Shown: positions 1-11,986 of the stretch, piece after piece | Layout of the letters: each line of letters begins with the position of its first letter | How positions within the stretch are numbered: the stretch's first letter is position 1 | Origin: Exserohilum rostratum | Lineage: Eukaryota; Ascomycota; Dothideomycetes; Pleosporales; Pleosporaceae | Direction of reading: 5' to 3' | DNA: 64,000 nucleotides | NCBI GenBank assembly: GCA_026367775.1 | Contig: CP111151.1 | Coordinates: forward strand, 2,790,001 to 2,854,000 | Notes under the pieces: model-generated | What the model saw: only the letters and a program-made list of their open reading frames with translations | What the model was told of the DNA's origin: nothing | The model's database searches: none | Position numbers and translations under genes: made by a program

Positions 1-3000
1 AGTACTTTCTTTGCACCAGCCGTACCAGTAGCGACTGTCACGGTGACTAGCGCTTCTCCTACAGTGACACATACCAACACGGTTACTAATTTGCTCCGGA
101 CTACTAGCACTGTTAGTGTCTGCCCTACAACAACGGCACCGCAGCTGCTACCAACGTCTAACCCCTTGGCGCCCGTTCAATCTCTACCTTTGGTATCTTC
201 AGTGCCGTTGGTGTCATCCGCTGTACCAGCCATCACTTCGGCAGCACCGCTAGCGCCATCCATACCTGCAGTTTCCTCTGTGCCGTTGGCATCGTCCGTA
301 CCACTTGCGCCTCCACCTCCCCCTGCTCCTCTTGCGCCGACTGGTATTCTCAGTCCGATCCTAGGCCCTGCTCCTCTTCCGGCGCCTCTTGCGCCAGTTC
401 TAGGTCCTGCACCTCTTCCAGCACCTCTTGAGCCAGTACTGGGTCCAGCACCTCTTCCTGCACCTCTGCCTGCGCCTACTGGTATTCTCAGTCCGATCCT
501 AGGCCCCGCTCCTCTCCCTGCGCCCCTTGAACCAGTTCTAGGGCCTGCGCCTCTCCCTGGTCCTACAGGTCTAGTTCCCGCGCCTCTTCCTGCACCTCTT
601 GAGCCAATACTAGAGCCAGCACCTCTGCCCGCGCCTACTGGTCTGATTCCTGCTCCCCTTGAACCAATTCTAGGACCTGCTCCTCTCCCTGCACCTCTTG
701 AGCCTATTCTAGGACCTGCGCCTCTTCCTGCACCTCTTGAGCCAATACTTGGGCCAGCGCCTCTTCCCAGTCCTACAGGTCTGATTCCCGCGCCTCTCCC
801 TGCACCTCTTGAACCGATTCTAGGACCTGCACCTCTCCCTGCGCCTACTGGTCTAATTCCTGCTCCCCTTGAACCAGTACTAGGCCCTGCTCCTCTCGAG
901 CCAATCCTGGGACCCGCGCCTCTGCCTGCGCCCACAGGTCTTATTCCAGCGCCGCTTGAACCAGTGCTAGGACCCGCTCCCCTTGAGCCTGTACTAGGGC
1001 CAGCGCCTCTTCCTGCACCTACAGGGCTCATCCCTGCTCCTCTAGAGCCGATACTAGGACCTGCACCTCTTCCTGCGCCTCTTGAACCAGCCCTAGGCCC
1101 TGCCCCTCTTCCTGCCCCTCTTGAGCCAATTCTAGGACCCGCGCCTCTGCCTGCGCCTCTTGAGTCAATACTGGGACCTGCACCTCTTCCTGGGCCTACA
1201 GGTCTTGTTCCAGCACCTCTTGAGCCAGTTCTAGGACCTACGGGTCTGATTCCAGCGCCTCTGGAGCCTAGCGGTATTCTCAACCCGGTTCTAGGACCTT
1301 CACTTGTTCCTGCCCCTCTTGAACCTGTTCTCAGCCCGGTCCTAGGGCCTTCCCTTCTTCCAGAACCGACGGGTCTTATTCCTGGGCCTACTGGTCTCAT
1401 ACCTGCTCCTCTTGAGCCTGTTCTTACTCCAATTTTGGGCCCTTCGCTTATTCCTGCACCTCTCGAGCCCACAGGTCTTGTCCCTGTACCTCTCGAGCCT
1501 GCTCTCAGTCCGGTCCTAGGTCCATCTCTAATCCCTGGTCCACTTGAGCCTACGGGTCTTATTCCCGCTCCTCTTGAGCCTGTTCTTAGTCCAGTTTTGG
1601 GACCCTCTCTGATCCCAGAGCCCACGGGCCTTATTCCTGTCCCTCTTGAGCCCACTGGTATCCTGGGCCCTGTGCTAGGCCCATCTCTCATTCCAGAACC
1701 CTCAGGTCTTGTTCCCGCTCCACTTGAGCCTGTTCTGGGCCCTATCCTTGGTCCCTCTTTGATACCAGAGCCAACGGGTCTTGTTCCAGCTCCTCTTGAG
1801 CCTGCTCTTAGTCCAGTACTAGGCCCTTCTCTAATTCCTGCTCCTCTTGAGCCCACCGGTGTTCTCGGCCCTATCTTGGGTCCCTCTCTAATACCAGAAC
1901 CCTCAGGACTCGTTCCCGCTCCTCTCGAACCAGTTCTTAGCCCAGTACTAGGCCCCTCTCTAATTCCAGAACCTACGAGTCTTATTCCTGGACTTCTTGA
2001 GCCTACAGGCCTTATTCCTGGGCCGCTAGAGCCAACCGGTATCCTGGGTCCGATCCTGGGCCCTTCACTTGTGCCTGCTCCTCTTGAGCCAAGTGGTATC
2101 CTGGGTCCGATCCTAGGACCCTCTCTGGTTCCAGAGCCTACAGGTCTTATTCCCGCCCCTCTTGAGCCTGTTCTCAGTCCGGTCCTGGGCCCTTCTTTGA
2201 TACCAGAACCTTCAGGTATCCTCAATCCAGTTCTAGGCCCCTCTCTAATTCCAGGGCCTACAGATCTTCTGGGTCCATCTCTGATTCCAGAGCCCACAGG
2301 TATTCTAGGTCCAGTTCTGGGACCATCGCTCATCCCTGCACCCCTTGAGCCTGTTCTCAGTCCTATCCTAGGCCCCTCTCTGATTCCAGAGCCTACAGGT
2401 CTTATTCCTGCCCCTCTTGAACCTGTTCTGAGTCCAATCCTTGGTCCTTCTCTTGTCCCTGCTCCCACAAATCTCCTGGGTCCCTCCCTGATCCCCGAGC
2501 CCACAGGCCTTCTCGGCCCAATCTTGGGTCCTTCCCTTCTCCCAGGTCCTCTTCCTGAGCCAACGGATCTCCTAGGTCCCTCGTTCCCTGGTACATCTCT
2601 TTTTGGAGTCCCTCTTCCCCAGCCTACGGACCTTCTAGGCCCCTCTCTGATCCCTGTTCCCCTCCCTGAACCATCAGCTATCCTTCCGGTGCCGCTTCCA
2701 GGACCCTCTTCTTTAATTCCATCTTTGCCTACAAATTTGCCGCCAGTCGCCATTCCAGACCTCACATCTTCTCTGCTTCCTCCCATCATCCCATCAGTTA
2801 TCCCATCTGGCATTGCATCTCTCATCCCCTCGGGTATCCCAACGGACCTTGCCTCTGCTGTCCCTTCGGGTATCGTTCCATCAGGCATCGTTCCTACTGA
2901 CCTTGTCTCTCTTATCCCCTCGGGCATTCCGACGGGCATTGCTTCTGTTCTCCCATCGGGTATCGTTCCAACAGATATCGCCTCTCTCATCCCCTCAGGT

Positions 3001-6000
3001 ATCCCCACCGACCTTGCTTCTGTTCTTCCCTCCGGTATAGCCTCTATTATCCCGTCAGGCATCCCAACAGACCTTGCCTCCCTTGCCCCAACCGATATAG
3101 TCTATCTCATTCCATCGGGCATTCCCTCGGGCATCCCATCAGGTCTCCCAACAGGCATTATTCCTGTTCTCCCATCAGGTATCATTCCTACAGAACTTGT
3201 CTCTATCATCCCATCAGGTATCCCGACAGACGTTGCTTCTCTCCTCCCCTCAGGTATCATCCCATCAGGTATCGTTCCCACAGGTATTCCGACAGACCTT
3301 GCCTCTATCCTTCCTTCGGGTATAATTCCATCAGGCATTATCCCCACAGGCATCCCAACGGATCTTGGCTCTTTTGTCCCCTCGGGTATCGTTCCAACAG
3401 GTATCGTTCCTACCGGCCTTCCTACAGATCTCGCCTCTCTTATTCCATCCGGTATCGTTCCATCAGGTGTTGTTCCGACAGATCTTGCCTCTCTTCTCCC
3501 ATCTGGCGTTCCAACAGATCTCGCCTCTCTTCTGCCAACAGGCATTGTTCCATCGGGTCTTGTTCCTACTGATCTTGCCTCTCTTATCCCTTCGGGTCTC
3601 CCTACAGGTATAGTTCCGTCAGGCCTCGTTCCGACAGGCATTCCAACAGATCTCGCCTCCCTTATCCCATCCGGCATTGTTCCATCAGGTCTTATTCCCA
3701 CCGATCTTGCCTCTCTCATCCCATCGGGCCTCCCAACAGGTATCCCAACAGATCTTGCCTCTCTTATTCCAACAGGCCTCCCAACAGGCATAGTTCCATC
3801 AGGCCTCGTTCCCACAGATCTTGCTTCTCTCATCCCATCCGGTCTTCCAACAGGCATCGTCCTTACCGACCTTGCCTCTCTTATTCCGTCTGGTATTCCA
3901 ACAGGCCTCGTTCCTACAGGTCTTGTCCCCACCGATCTTGCCTCTCTCATCCCATCGGGCCTCCCAACAGGTATCCCAACAGATCTTGCCTCTCTTGTCC
4001 CCTCGGGTATCGTTCCATCAGGTATTGTCCCCACCGACCTTGCCTCTATTATCCCATCTGGCATCCCATCGGGTCTCCCTACAGGCATAGTTCCATCAGG
4101 CCTCGTTCCCACAGATCTTGCCTCTGTCATTCCATCGGGAATCCCATCGGCTATCCCAACAGACCTTGCTTCCGTTGTCCCATCAGGTATTGCCTCTAAT
4201 ATCCCATCAGAGGTTCCATCAGCTATACCGACAGGCCTTACTTCTGTGATCCCATCAGATATTGCTTCTGTTATCCCTTCGGCTATTCCAACTGAGATTC
4301 CAACGGGAATTACTTCTGTCATCCCCTCAGGAATTGCCTCTGTTGTGCCATCAGACCTTGGCTCTGTCATATCAGGCATTCCTTCAGGTATTCCTTCAGG
4401 TATCTCATCGGTCATACCAACAGATCTTGCTTCTGGTCTTCCATCAGGTATTCCATCTACTATACCAACAGACCTTGCCTCTGTTCCATCAGGTATCGCC
4501 TCCGTGATCCCATCAGGAATCTCCTCGGCCATACCAACAGGTATTCCATCAGCCATACCAACGGGAATTACCTCGATTATCCCCTCAGAAATCCCAACAG
4601 GCATTACTTCCATTGTCCCATCAGGAGTTCCGACAGACGTTGCCTCTATCGTTCCATCAGGACTTTCATCGGTCATACCAACAGACGTACCGAGTGGTAT
4701 TCCAACAGCGGTTCCGTCTATCGACATCTCTTTGATACCGACTTTACCTACAGGAATACCCTCTACCCTTGTCTCGGTGCCCATTCCTTCTTCTCTTATC
4801 CCGACCATCGATCCTTCAGGTATCCCTTCTCTGACTGTATCTGTACCTTCAGTTCCCGTTCCTGTACCAACTTCTATCATCGACTTGCCGACTTCGCTAA
4901 TCTCAGCACCTACCTCAATCATCCCGGTGCCGACTTCACTGATTTCAGTACCAACCTCATTGATCTCTGTGCCAACTTCTATTCCAGAACCAACTGCAAT
5001 CATTCCCGTGCCGACCTCCATCATTCCCGTCCCAAGCACATTGATCTCGGTGCCGACATCCATTGAGGTTCCTACCTCATTGATCCCAATTCCTACTTCA
5101 CTGATATCAGTGCCAACCTCTCTGCCTGTTCCTACTTCGCTGATCTCAGTGCCGACTTCCATTCAAGTTCCTACTTCACTGATCCCTATCCCTACCTCGC
5201 TGATTTCAGTACCTACATCTATCGCTGTACCAACCTCGATCGTCTCAGTACCTACATCTATCGCTGTACCAACCTCGATCGTCTCAGTACCAAGTTCAAT
5301 CATGTCACTGCCGATTCCTTCAGTCAGCTCCGTCGTGTCGGTGCCCAGCCTCGTTACATCCCTCAGCTCCGTCGTATCGATGACTGGACCCATTCTATCC
5401 CTCAGTTCCGTCGTATCAATGCCGGGCCCTGTTCCATCCCTCACTTCCGCCGTTTCGATTCCTGATACTGTTCCATCCCTCAGCTCGGTTGTCCCATCGG
5501 TCTCGACCTCGATCGCAACACCTTGTCCTCCTAGTTCTCTCCTGCCATCGACGCCAGCCTCTGTACCATCTTCCAGTAACCTCGGCCCGGTTTCATCGCC
5601 ACCTACTTCTATGCCAACGGCATCCGGATTGCCCACACCTAGGGTCATGTGTCCTTGGAGCGATGGTCAAATGTTCGTCACGTCCAGGGGCGCATTTATC
5701 ATTGAGTGTTCCATCGATCGCTTCGACTTTGATATCGGTATTGCGCCCAACAATCCTACCAGTTTCGCGCAATGTCTCCAAGCTTGTGCGGCCAACGATG
5801 AGTGTCAGGCAGCCTCATATCTACCAAACGGTCCATGCTATCTTAAGTCTGGCCTCGGCATACCCTATGCCAACAGTGCTGTCTGGGGAGCAAGGCTTGC
5901 GAGTGTCCCGCTACCCTCTTCCCTCGCAATTACGAACGCTATTCCTACCACGATGATGTCCATTACCACTACTTCGTCAGCCGTTCCATCAGCTACTCCG

Positions 6001-7110
6001 GTGTCCTGCCCTGCTTCCAATAAATCCATCGTCACCGTTGCTGGCAACCAGTATGAGGTCCATTGCCGCACAGACTACATTGACAGCGACCTCCCAGCTC
6101 CCTTCAGCCCTACGATGCCAACCTCTTATGAGGGCTGTTTGGCTGACTGTGCTAACACGGCTCATTGCGCAGCGGTCAGCTACGTCATTGGGGGTCCTTG
6201 CTATTTGAAGACTGGTACCAATAGTGGGAAGGTTACAGTCAACAACATCATCGGTGGCAAGCTAGTCAAAGTTTCACCAACATCCACTTCCAATGCAGGG
6301 GGTGCAGGACCAACTGTAACGGTGACTACTACGATCTCCAACACCGCGTACCAATGTGCTTGCACACCTACCGCGTTCCCCCAGCCTGGTCTCGTTACAT
6401 GCCCTAGAGACAACGGAAGCATCTTCACTACTTCCTGTGGAGCACGATATGTAGTAGAATGCGCCTCGGACCGCTATGGCAACGACAGTAAGCAAATCTC
6501 ATGCAATCGTGTTACATTTCACTAACGCATATCTTAGTGGACAACGGCCTCGTGTACGTGGAGGGCTATGAACAGTGTCTTCAAGCATGCGACAAGACCA
6601 CCGGCTGTGTTGCTACATCTTTTGTTATCGGAAGTGGATCAGGTCACCGCCCTTGCTACCTGAAGTACGCTGCGGGTGCGGCCGGGCCCAACATTGAAGT
6701 CAACGGTGCTCGTAAGATTTCTGGATGCACAAGGCTCAACCTCAAGCGCAGGCGCGTTGTGAAGTTGCCTCCTAAGCAACCACTCGGTAAGCGCGCTGGA
6801 TTCTTTGGCCCCGATTTCACCTTCACCCAACTCCGCACCACTGCTACGGCAACTTCCACTGTCATCGAGGTAGTTTCTATGTCAGTCACACTCATCGCTT
6901 TTGCAAATATATTTACTGACCTGGTATAGCACCTCGACTCCTATCAGTGGCACCGCAACCTCAGTCGTCTTCACTCCTACTACAGCAACTATCACCAGCG
7001 TTGTAAACCAGCCCACTACCTTCACAAACACTGTTTTCCCCAGTGTTTGCCCGACTGCAGCCCCTATCCTCGCTCCCATAGCACCTCTTATCCCTGGCAT
7101 TGGTTTGTAA
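1..7110 (+). CDS. Giant repeat-rich mucin-like protein with three PAN/apple-like domains (5' partial)
   Basis: The frame is open from base 1 and has no ATG near the edge (the first possible start, at 43, is only GTG), so the gene begins outside the window. Coding segments are <1-6487, 6538-6880 and 6930-7110, ending at TAA. Intron 6488-6537 is GTAAGC...TTAG with a CTAAC branch. Intron 6881-6929 uses a weaker GTCAGT donor, chosen because it joins two Thr/Ser/Val-rich frames. About 1,770 residues of low-complexity Pro/Leu/Ser/Thr repeats come first. Three Cys-bounded modules follow, starting at 5650, 6007 and 6400, each with a CLxxCxxxxxC core and a PCYLK motif, as in PAN/apple domains; the last is split by intron 1. 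A Ser/Thr-rich tail ends without an obvious membrane anchor. An extracellular or cell-wall adhesin or mucin is the best inference; the ligand is unknown. Confidence 0.8.
310..2730 (+). repeat. Coding repeat block A (PAPLEPxLGP / GPSLIPEPTGL units)
   Basis: About 800 codons of irregular tandem units built from PAPLPAP, LEPVLGP, PTGLIP and GPSLIPEP. The first part, to about 1290, favours GPAPLP; the second favours GPSLIP. Units differ mainly at synonymous or conservative sites, so this is an old, shuffled array rather than a fresh duplication. Pro in almost every second or third position predicts an extended stalk. Confidence 0.9.
2770..4740 (+). repeat. Coding repeat block B (IPSGIVPTDLASL units)
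   Basis: About 650 codons of degenerate units built from IPSGI, VPTGI and PTDLASL, with a core period of five to six residues and a higher-order unit of about 12-18 residues. The block is sharply different in sequence from block A upstream. It is rich in Ser/Thr next to Pro and therefore a likely O-glycosylation substrate. Confidence 0.9.
4840..5310 (+). repeat. Coding repeat block C (VPTSLISVPTSI units)
   Basis: About 155 codons of a PTS(L/I)I(S/P)VP-type repeat, followed to about 5500 by a looser SLSSVVSxP repeat. It lies between block B and the PAN-like domains of the same protein. Some copies are nearly identical at the DNA level (for example around 5210-5290), so this block may still be expanding or contracting. 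Confidence 0.85.
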
Positions 7111-7860
7111 GCACTGTAATCTCATTCTCAGCATAGCCTGGGATAGCCAAGATGCTTTGCTCCTCAAACAAATCCACAGGATCACAGTTGTGCTAGCGTT
7201 GTCCGACAAGTATTCTCTTATTTTCACTCCTTAGAAGGCATATTTCTTCCTAATCCTTTGAACTACACATGTGCAGTCAGATTATAGACATCGTAGTAGA
7301 TTTAATAATAAAAGTTGGTCGTTCGTTCAATAGTTGAATTGACTCTTCGAGTGATATCGATGAAGACATGAATTTCAGATGGTCTTGGCTCGTCTCATGT
7401 GACGTCAGCAGGCCTCCAATCATATTGCTTCTTTGTTTACTGCAGCAGAATAGGCAGCAGCGTGAGGCTGAGTGGTGGTAGCACGCCGAGTAGTGACGTG
7501 TTCCATCGCGAAACGATGACTCTAAGTTAGGGCAACTGGAATAGTAATCAAAATGAAACTCAATTGATCGCGACACGCGCTGGTGTATGGCTGACGCGAC
7601 CCGGCATTTGCATCCTTGCCTTCACCACTCTGCGCACGGGCCATAGCCGTTGCCTCCCGTACTGGGGTCGCGGCAAACTGCATTGGGGAAAAATGTTTGG
7701 GACTCTATAGCCTCTTGGGCGTGAAGGCATCCTCGCGCTTTGCATTAGCTCGGTTGATTCCGTGACCACCTCTTCGTGTGGGCGGAAAGTTATCTTCAAC
7801 GTAACATTACACATCTGGCATTCCCGTTTTAGCGACAAGATAGATTGCTTGTTGAGGTCT
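7111..7860. other. Intergenic region, no gene supported
   Basis: This is the 3' flank of the repeat/PAN gene and the promoter of the BTB gene. Short open frames occur on both strands, but none has a start, splice sites or a recognisable domain. Confidence 0.6.
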
Positions 7861-8726
7861 ATGTCGGAGATTTTGGAAATTATGCAGTCTACTACGGAGA
7901 AACACTCAACAGAGCCCACGACGCCACATTGCAGAGCATCGCCCGAGCGTCCGGCAAACTCCATCCCACCTACGCCCAGCAAGCCAAAGACGAAAGAGAC
8001 CAGGCTCGCGCCGGGGGACGAGACAGCAGACTTTGCAGTTGTATGCGAGGGAACGAGGTACATGGCGCACAAGGCGGTTCTCTCAGCCTCGTCGCCGTAT
8101 TTTGCGCGCATGTTCCGCTTCAGCGGTAGCGTGCGTCTTCCCTTTCCTTTCCATGGCATCCTCTTTCCCTCTAAAAGCAAATGATGTAGGAAACCACCAA
8201 CAGAGAAGTAGACGTACCAGACGTCGATTCCCTGAGCATGAAGCACATCCTCGACTACATGTACACGGGAGCATATGCGCTTCCCGACGGGATTCCCATT
8301 CCGAAAGCGGAGTCTCAGTACTGCAACCACGGCAGTCTGGCGCTATTTGGCGGGGGTTCAGCGGTGGGGGGTTCCAAGATCTTCAAGCGGGTGTGTCCGT
8401 GTGCGGGGAAGGCGCTTGCGCCTGCGCATCTGCTAATGCATGTACGGATTTACACTGTGGCGGATTACTTTGATATGTTTGAGCTTAAGGAGTGTGCGCG
8501 CCAGGGGGTCGTGGATGTTCTGCATGTTTATTGGCAGGATAAGAGGCTGGGGTGGGCGGACGTGTTAGAAGAAACGTTTACAGCTACACCAGATGAGGAT
8601 AAGGGGGTTAGAGATGTGCTTGTGGAGGTGCTCAAGGAGCATCCTGGCTTGGTGGTGGATGGTGGGGAGGTAAGACGGTGGTTGGATGAGAACCCTCGAG
8701 TGGATGGCAGGGTGAACTGGGATTGA
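7861..8726 (+). CDS. BTB/POZ domain protein
   Basis: Two exons, 7861-8130 and 8190-8726, give 268 residues. The intron 8131-8189 has a GTGCGT donor and a GTAG end, and it restores the frame exactly. The first ATG in frame is at 7861; a second lies 21 bases downstream. Residues about 45-125 carry the BTB signature: ADFAVVCEGTRYMAHKAVLSA, then SPYFARMF, and after the intron VDSLSMKHILDYMYTG. A helical C-terminal half follows, as in many fungal BTB-only proteins. Such proteins usually dimerise and serve as Cullin-3 substrate adaptors or transcription cofactors; no second domain is visible, so the partner cannot be named. A Gly-rich insert near residues 145-160 is unusual for the fold. Confidence 0.85.
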
Positions 8727-9369
8727 GTTGTGGGATGTTATGAGATTTGAAAAGGTTTCCAGGGTTTGGAAAGATGGTACACCGTTTTACTGACTCTAGA
8801 AGAGGCTAGACGGAATCTATTAAGATGTCAGGTTAGTTTTGAGCTGAGTATGTCTAATAAAACTGAGTTTGCTTACCTACGGGAGTTGTTGTAATTGTAT
8901 TGGTGATGAGAACACTTGTACTGTGGCTATGCGGCCCCATGTCGTTTTCCACCCCAACGTACCGCTAAGGAATTGCCTTCAATATTGCATATGCTATCCA
9001 ATCCATTGAAGATATGGCACCCGTTTTGCATACTTATCCGCTCCGTTGATGATATGTTTTCGTCTTACACTACGCAATTTCGACATTCGAGTATTGGGGT
9101 CAATGCTGAATTCGAAAGCTGCAACGCCATTGAGAACGGATGATGTTCTTAGCCGAGCAAGTCGCGGCTAAGTCTGACTTTCGACAGTAACATTTCCTGA
9201 TCTCTGAGCTAAATTGTCCAAAATTAGAGGTTACCATAGTTTGAAGTCGGCATCTTGACCAGCCAGCCTGATGCGCAATATACGGGAGGCTGGCATGAGC
9301 AACTGGTGTTGCCTATCGAAGCTACTCCGCACAAGGGAACAACCTTGAATGAATGCTTGGGAGTCCTTA
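8727..9369. other. Intergenic region between convergent genes
   Basis: This region lies between the 3' ends of the BTB gene (+) and the small membrane-protein gene (-). I see no supported coding or RNA feature. Confidence 0.6.
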
Positions 9370-9910
9370 TCAATCTTGCCTTCGAAGATGCGGGAGAACA
9401 TCGCAATTCCTCAGTTGGCAAGCGGCCCAAGATGCCTTGCATACATCTATGCAAGGCTCCTCGTCCCAATCCTCGAGATAACTCCACATTGTATTCATGG
9501 CTTTGGCCTGTAAACTATTAGAATATATAATTCCATACACGTGTGATCACGACTGGCGTGTTCAGGTAAGCTTACAGTATCCTGTGGTGAGGATTTGCGC
9601 GGTTCGACAGGCTCATCGTCGGGTGGCAGGTGGGGCCGACGGTCTTCAATGAGCAGAGCAAACGCATAGTAGACACTATAGACAAGAAGAGCAGAGAGGA
9701 AAACGACAAGGGAAATGTGCGCAACACGGTGTATCAGCTTCATCACGGATTTGGGCTGCTGTACGGCAATGGTAGCCGTGTCGGTGAATTGCGCGGCAGC
9801 TTGCTCACCAAGGACGGGTGGAGCGCGCTAGTAACCTAGCGTGTTCTTCAGCTACGGAGCCCGCTTTCCTTTTCCATCATTACTTTTGCATCACCATCTG
9901 GAGCACTCAT
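9370..9910 (-). CDS. Small single-pass membrane protein, three exons
   Basis: I assembled this gene from splice signals; I do not recognise its family. Exons on the minus strand are 9884-9910 (ATG plus eight codons), 9576-9827 and 9370-9507, ending in TGA. Both introns are phase 0: 9828-9883 (GTAATG...CTAG) and 9508-9575 (GTAAGC...TACAG, with TCTAAT before the end). The 138-residue product starts MSAPDGDAK. It has a hydrophobic helix at about residues 45-65 (VVFLSALLVYSVYYAFALLI), then an acidic Pro-rich linker and a C-terminus with four Cys and several Trp. There is no cleavable signal peptide, so a signal-anchored membrane protein is likely. Good ATG context and uninterrupted frame across two consensus introns support it; no homologue is claimed. 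Confidence 0.55.
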
Positions 9911-11986
9911 CGTCAAATACAGCCGATTACACATTGCGCATCCTACAGAAGCCGGCGTATGGTTTTTCGGCATGCGTCCCTGCCACCCGCTCATCACAAT
10001 GCCGACCTGATGCCGCACGATACCTTCCGTTTCGGAGCTCTTCCCTCTTGGCGATAGTATCGCGCAAGGCCTACCTGGTCACTTTATGGCCTCATGAAAT
10101 TCTAGATCGTGAACTTCCAACGGCCATTACCAGTTGCGGTTTGGGGGTACTGTACCCGCTTCGGGCCTTCTTTCAGACCCGGTCCAGTCCGTACTCGATT
10201 GCTTGACTACTATGGAATCAGAGGAGATCGGGACTATAAGAGATAAAAATGAAGATAAAAATCCTTGATCAGCGTGGACTGATCATCATACGAGGTCCCA
10301 ATGGTTCTAGACTCTGGACCCTTTTCCAATCAAGGTATAGGGACCCGATAGCAATTGCTGTGACAGCAGCTAGAATCTGTTAGAATCACGGCTTATACTT
10401 AGCTGGGGGCCAGTATGAGGGCGAGCATGTTAACGTTACATCTTCGGCAGACGGCTGGCAACGTTGCGCTCGTAGCACGGGGCTCATGGATACTCGGACA
10501 TGCATCTCTTCACGAATGAGAGCTTCCAACGTAGCTGTGCCGCTTTCTCGACAAAGACACCAAAGAAAAAAATCCTGATACCACCGTGGCTAAGCGAAGC
10601 GGATGCGCTATCTGTTTCACATTAGTCTAGGAATGGCCAGCCAGCTTACCAATCACAATCGCGAATAGCTACAGCCTGTCACTACCCCTCATGGATGTCC
10701 TCCTCGAATGGAACGATGTGATGTTGAAGACCAAGAGCCAGAAGTCAATTAAAGAATCATGCCATTCTTGCCTAAGCAAACAATGTTGCGGGTATCATGA
10801 TGGGGCGTACTATCATGGTCCCGCGGCAAGCGCAGCCTTGGAACGGTGAGGTTGGTAAGTGTGACGAAGACACTGAGGAGAAACACGAGGCCTCCGAGGA
10901 CATCTCGAACGACAAATATCCGGATACTGCGAACGCTCAAGTGTTTTCGGTAAACCCGCGAGTGCAACAGCAATAGAATGAGACGATGTTCATCTGCAAT
11001 CACTGTCAGTTGTAATTCAATAGCACCTCGCTCAGCCGTATCGAAGCACCTCTGTTATCTCGCAAGAACGGGATGTAACTAATAAGATTCTTAGCTGGTG
11101 TACATAGCTCGGGCCACCGGGCCTAGTGTACCATCAGCTGTGGTTCCTTGATTTACAGGATGTCAAGCTTCCCCCACTTGGAACCAGGGTCCGGTACATT
11201 CCTGACAGCTTCCCGGTATAAAGAAGCTAAGCCCTATGTGGTTGACCAACACCATCACGTGTGATCACCTGCAGCACTCGGTGAAAGGAACTAGGCATGG
11301 AAAGCAGGGCCATCATGTGAGGTGACACAATATAGGACCTCCGGAATGTCTGGAAATCGGGGTGTGTGTACAGGGCTCTCGCAGTCTCACGCGATAATTC
11401 TGGGTTTTGTTGCTGATGCAGGGGAGACATGTGTTGCAAGGTGCAGCGATGTCGCAGCCTGACGTTTTCGGGTTGTAGGAAGGCGACAAATGATACTCCA
11501 ACGAGGAATGCGGTTTCCCATCTCCGTATGGTCCCCATGGCAGTTCACGATCGACGTGACGTTTCAGGCAACGGATGAGCATTCCTGATCTCAGTCTTGC
11601 GATTGTTGAACAGCCCCTTCTGCAGACTAGTGCGTGTCGGGTAAGCGCACCCCACCAAGTATTCCGATGCGCGCACAAATGGAGTACTTACCCGAACCCA
11701 ATCACCATCGGTGGATCATAGCCTTACCAGAAGATTCCGACTGCGTCCGCTGCATGCCCATCCCAGCTGGGCCTGGCCCTCGGTGACCACATACGACGAA
11801 ATCTGCGCACCGATGCTTGAGAGCCGCCACGCAGTAGCTCCATCTTGGTTGTGCAATATTCAAATTGCTGCATCTCCGATACTTCATTGCCGTCTCCTGG
11901 GGAAAGATTGTTGTTCACATCATTTTCTTGTTTTTCTTTAATCGCTCGCCAATCTGGAAACTCTCCACATCCTCGACGACGTTATA
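9911..11986. other. Long intergenic region, no gene supported
   Basis: About 2 kb upstream of both flanking genes. A minus-strand frame at 10749-11003 encodes a hydrophobic stretch (GGLVFLLSVFVTLTN) that could be a relic of a membrane protein, but it has no ATG, no convincing splice partners and no domain. Frames at 11227-11678 overlap one another in two readings and look like chance. Confidence 0.5.

Noticed and set aside
177..5648. Antisense frames of 961, 686 and 161 codons lying end to end in the same frame opposite the repeat gene
   Set aside because: The repeat codons rarely produce stops in that antisense frame, so the openness is a side effect of composition. The translation is a Gly/Arg mirror of the repeats, with no domain.
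6870..6929. Donor GTAGTT at 6870 for the last intron of the PAN gene
   Set aside because: It would put the final exon in a frame rich in His/Tyr/Arg, unlike the Thr/Ser-rich context. The GTCAGT donor at 6881 keeps the expected composition.
7560..8330. 256-codon minus-strand frame opposite the first BTB gene
   Set aside because: It overlaps the conserved BTB exons and has no domain or coherent composition.
10749..11003. Hydrophobic minus-strand frame suggesting a fungal rhodopsin/PTH11-like fragment
   Set aside because: Only one short stretch looks similar, with no ATG, no other helices and no splice partners.
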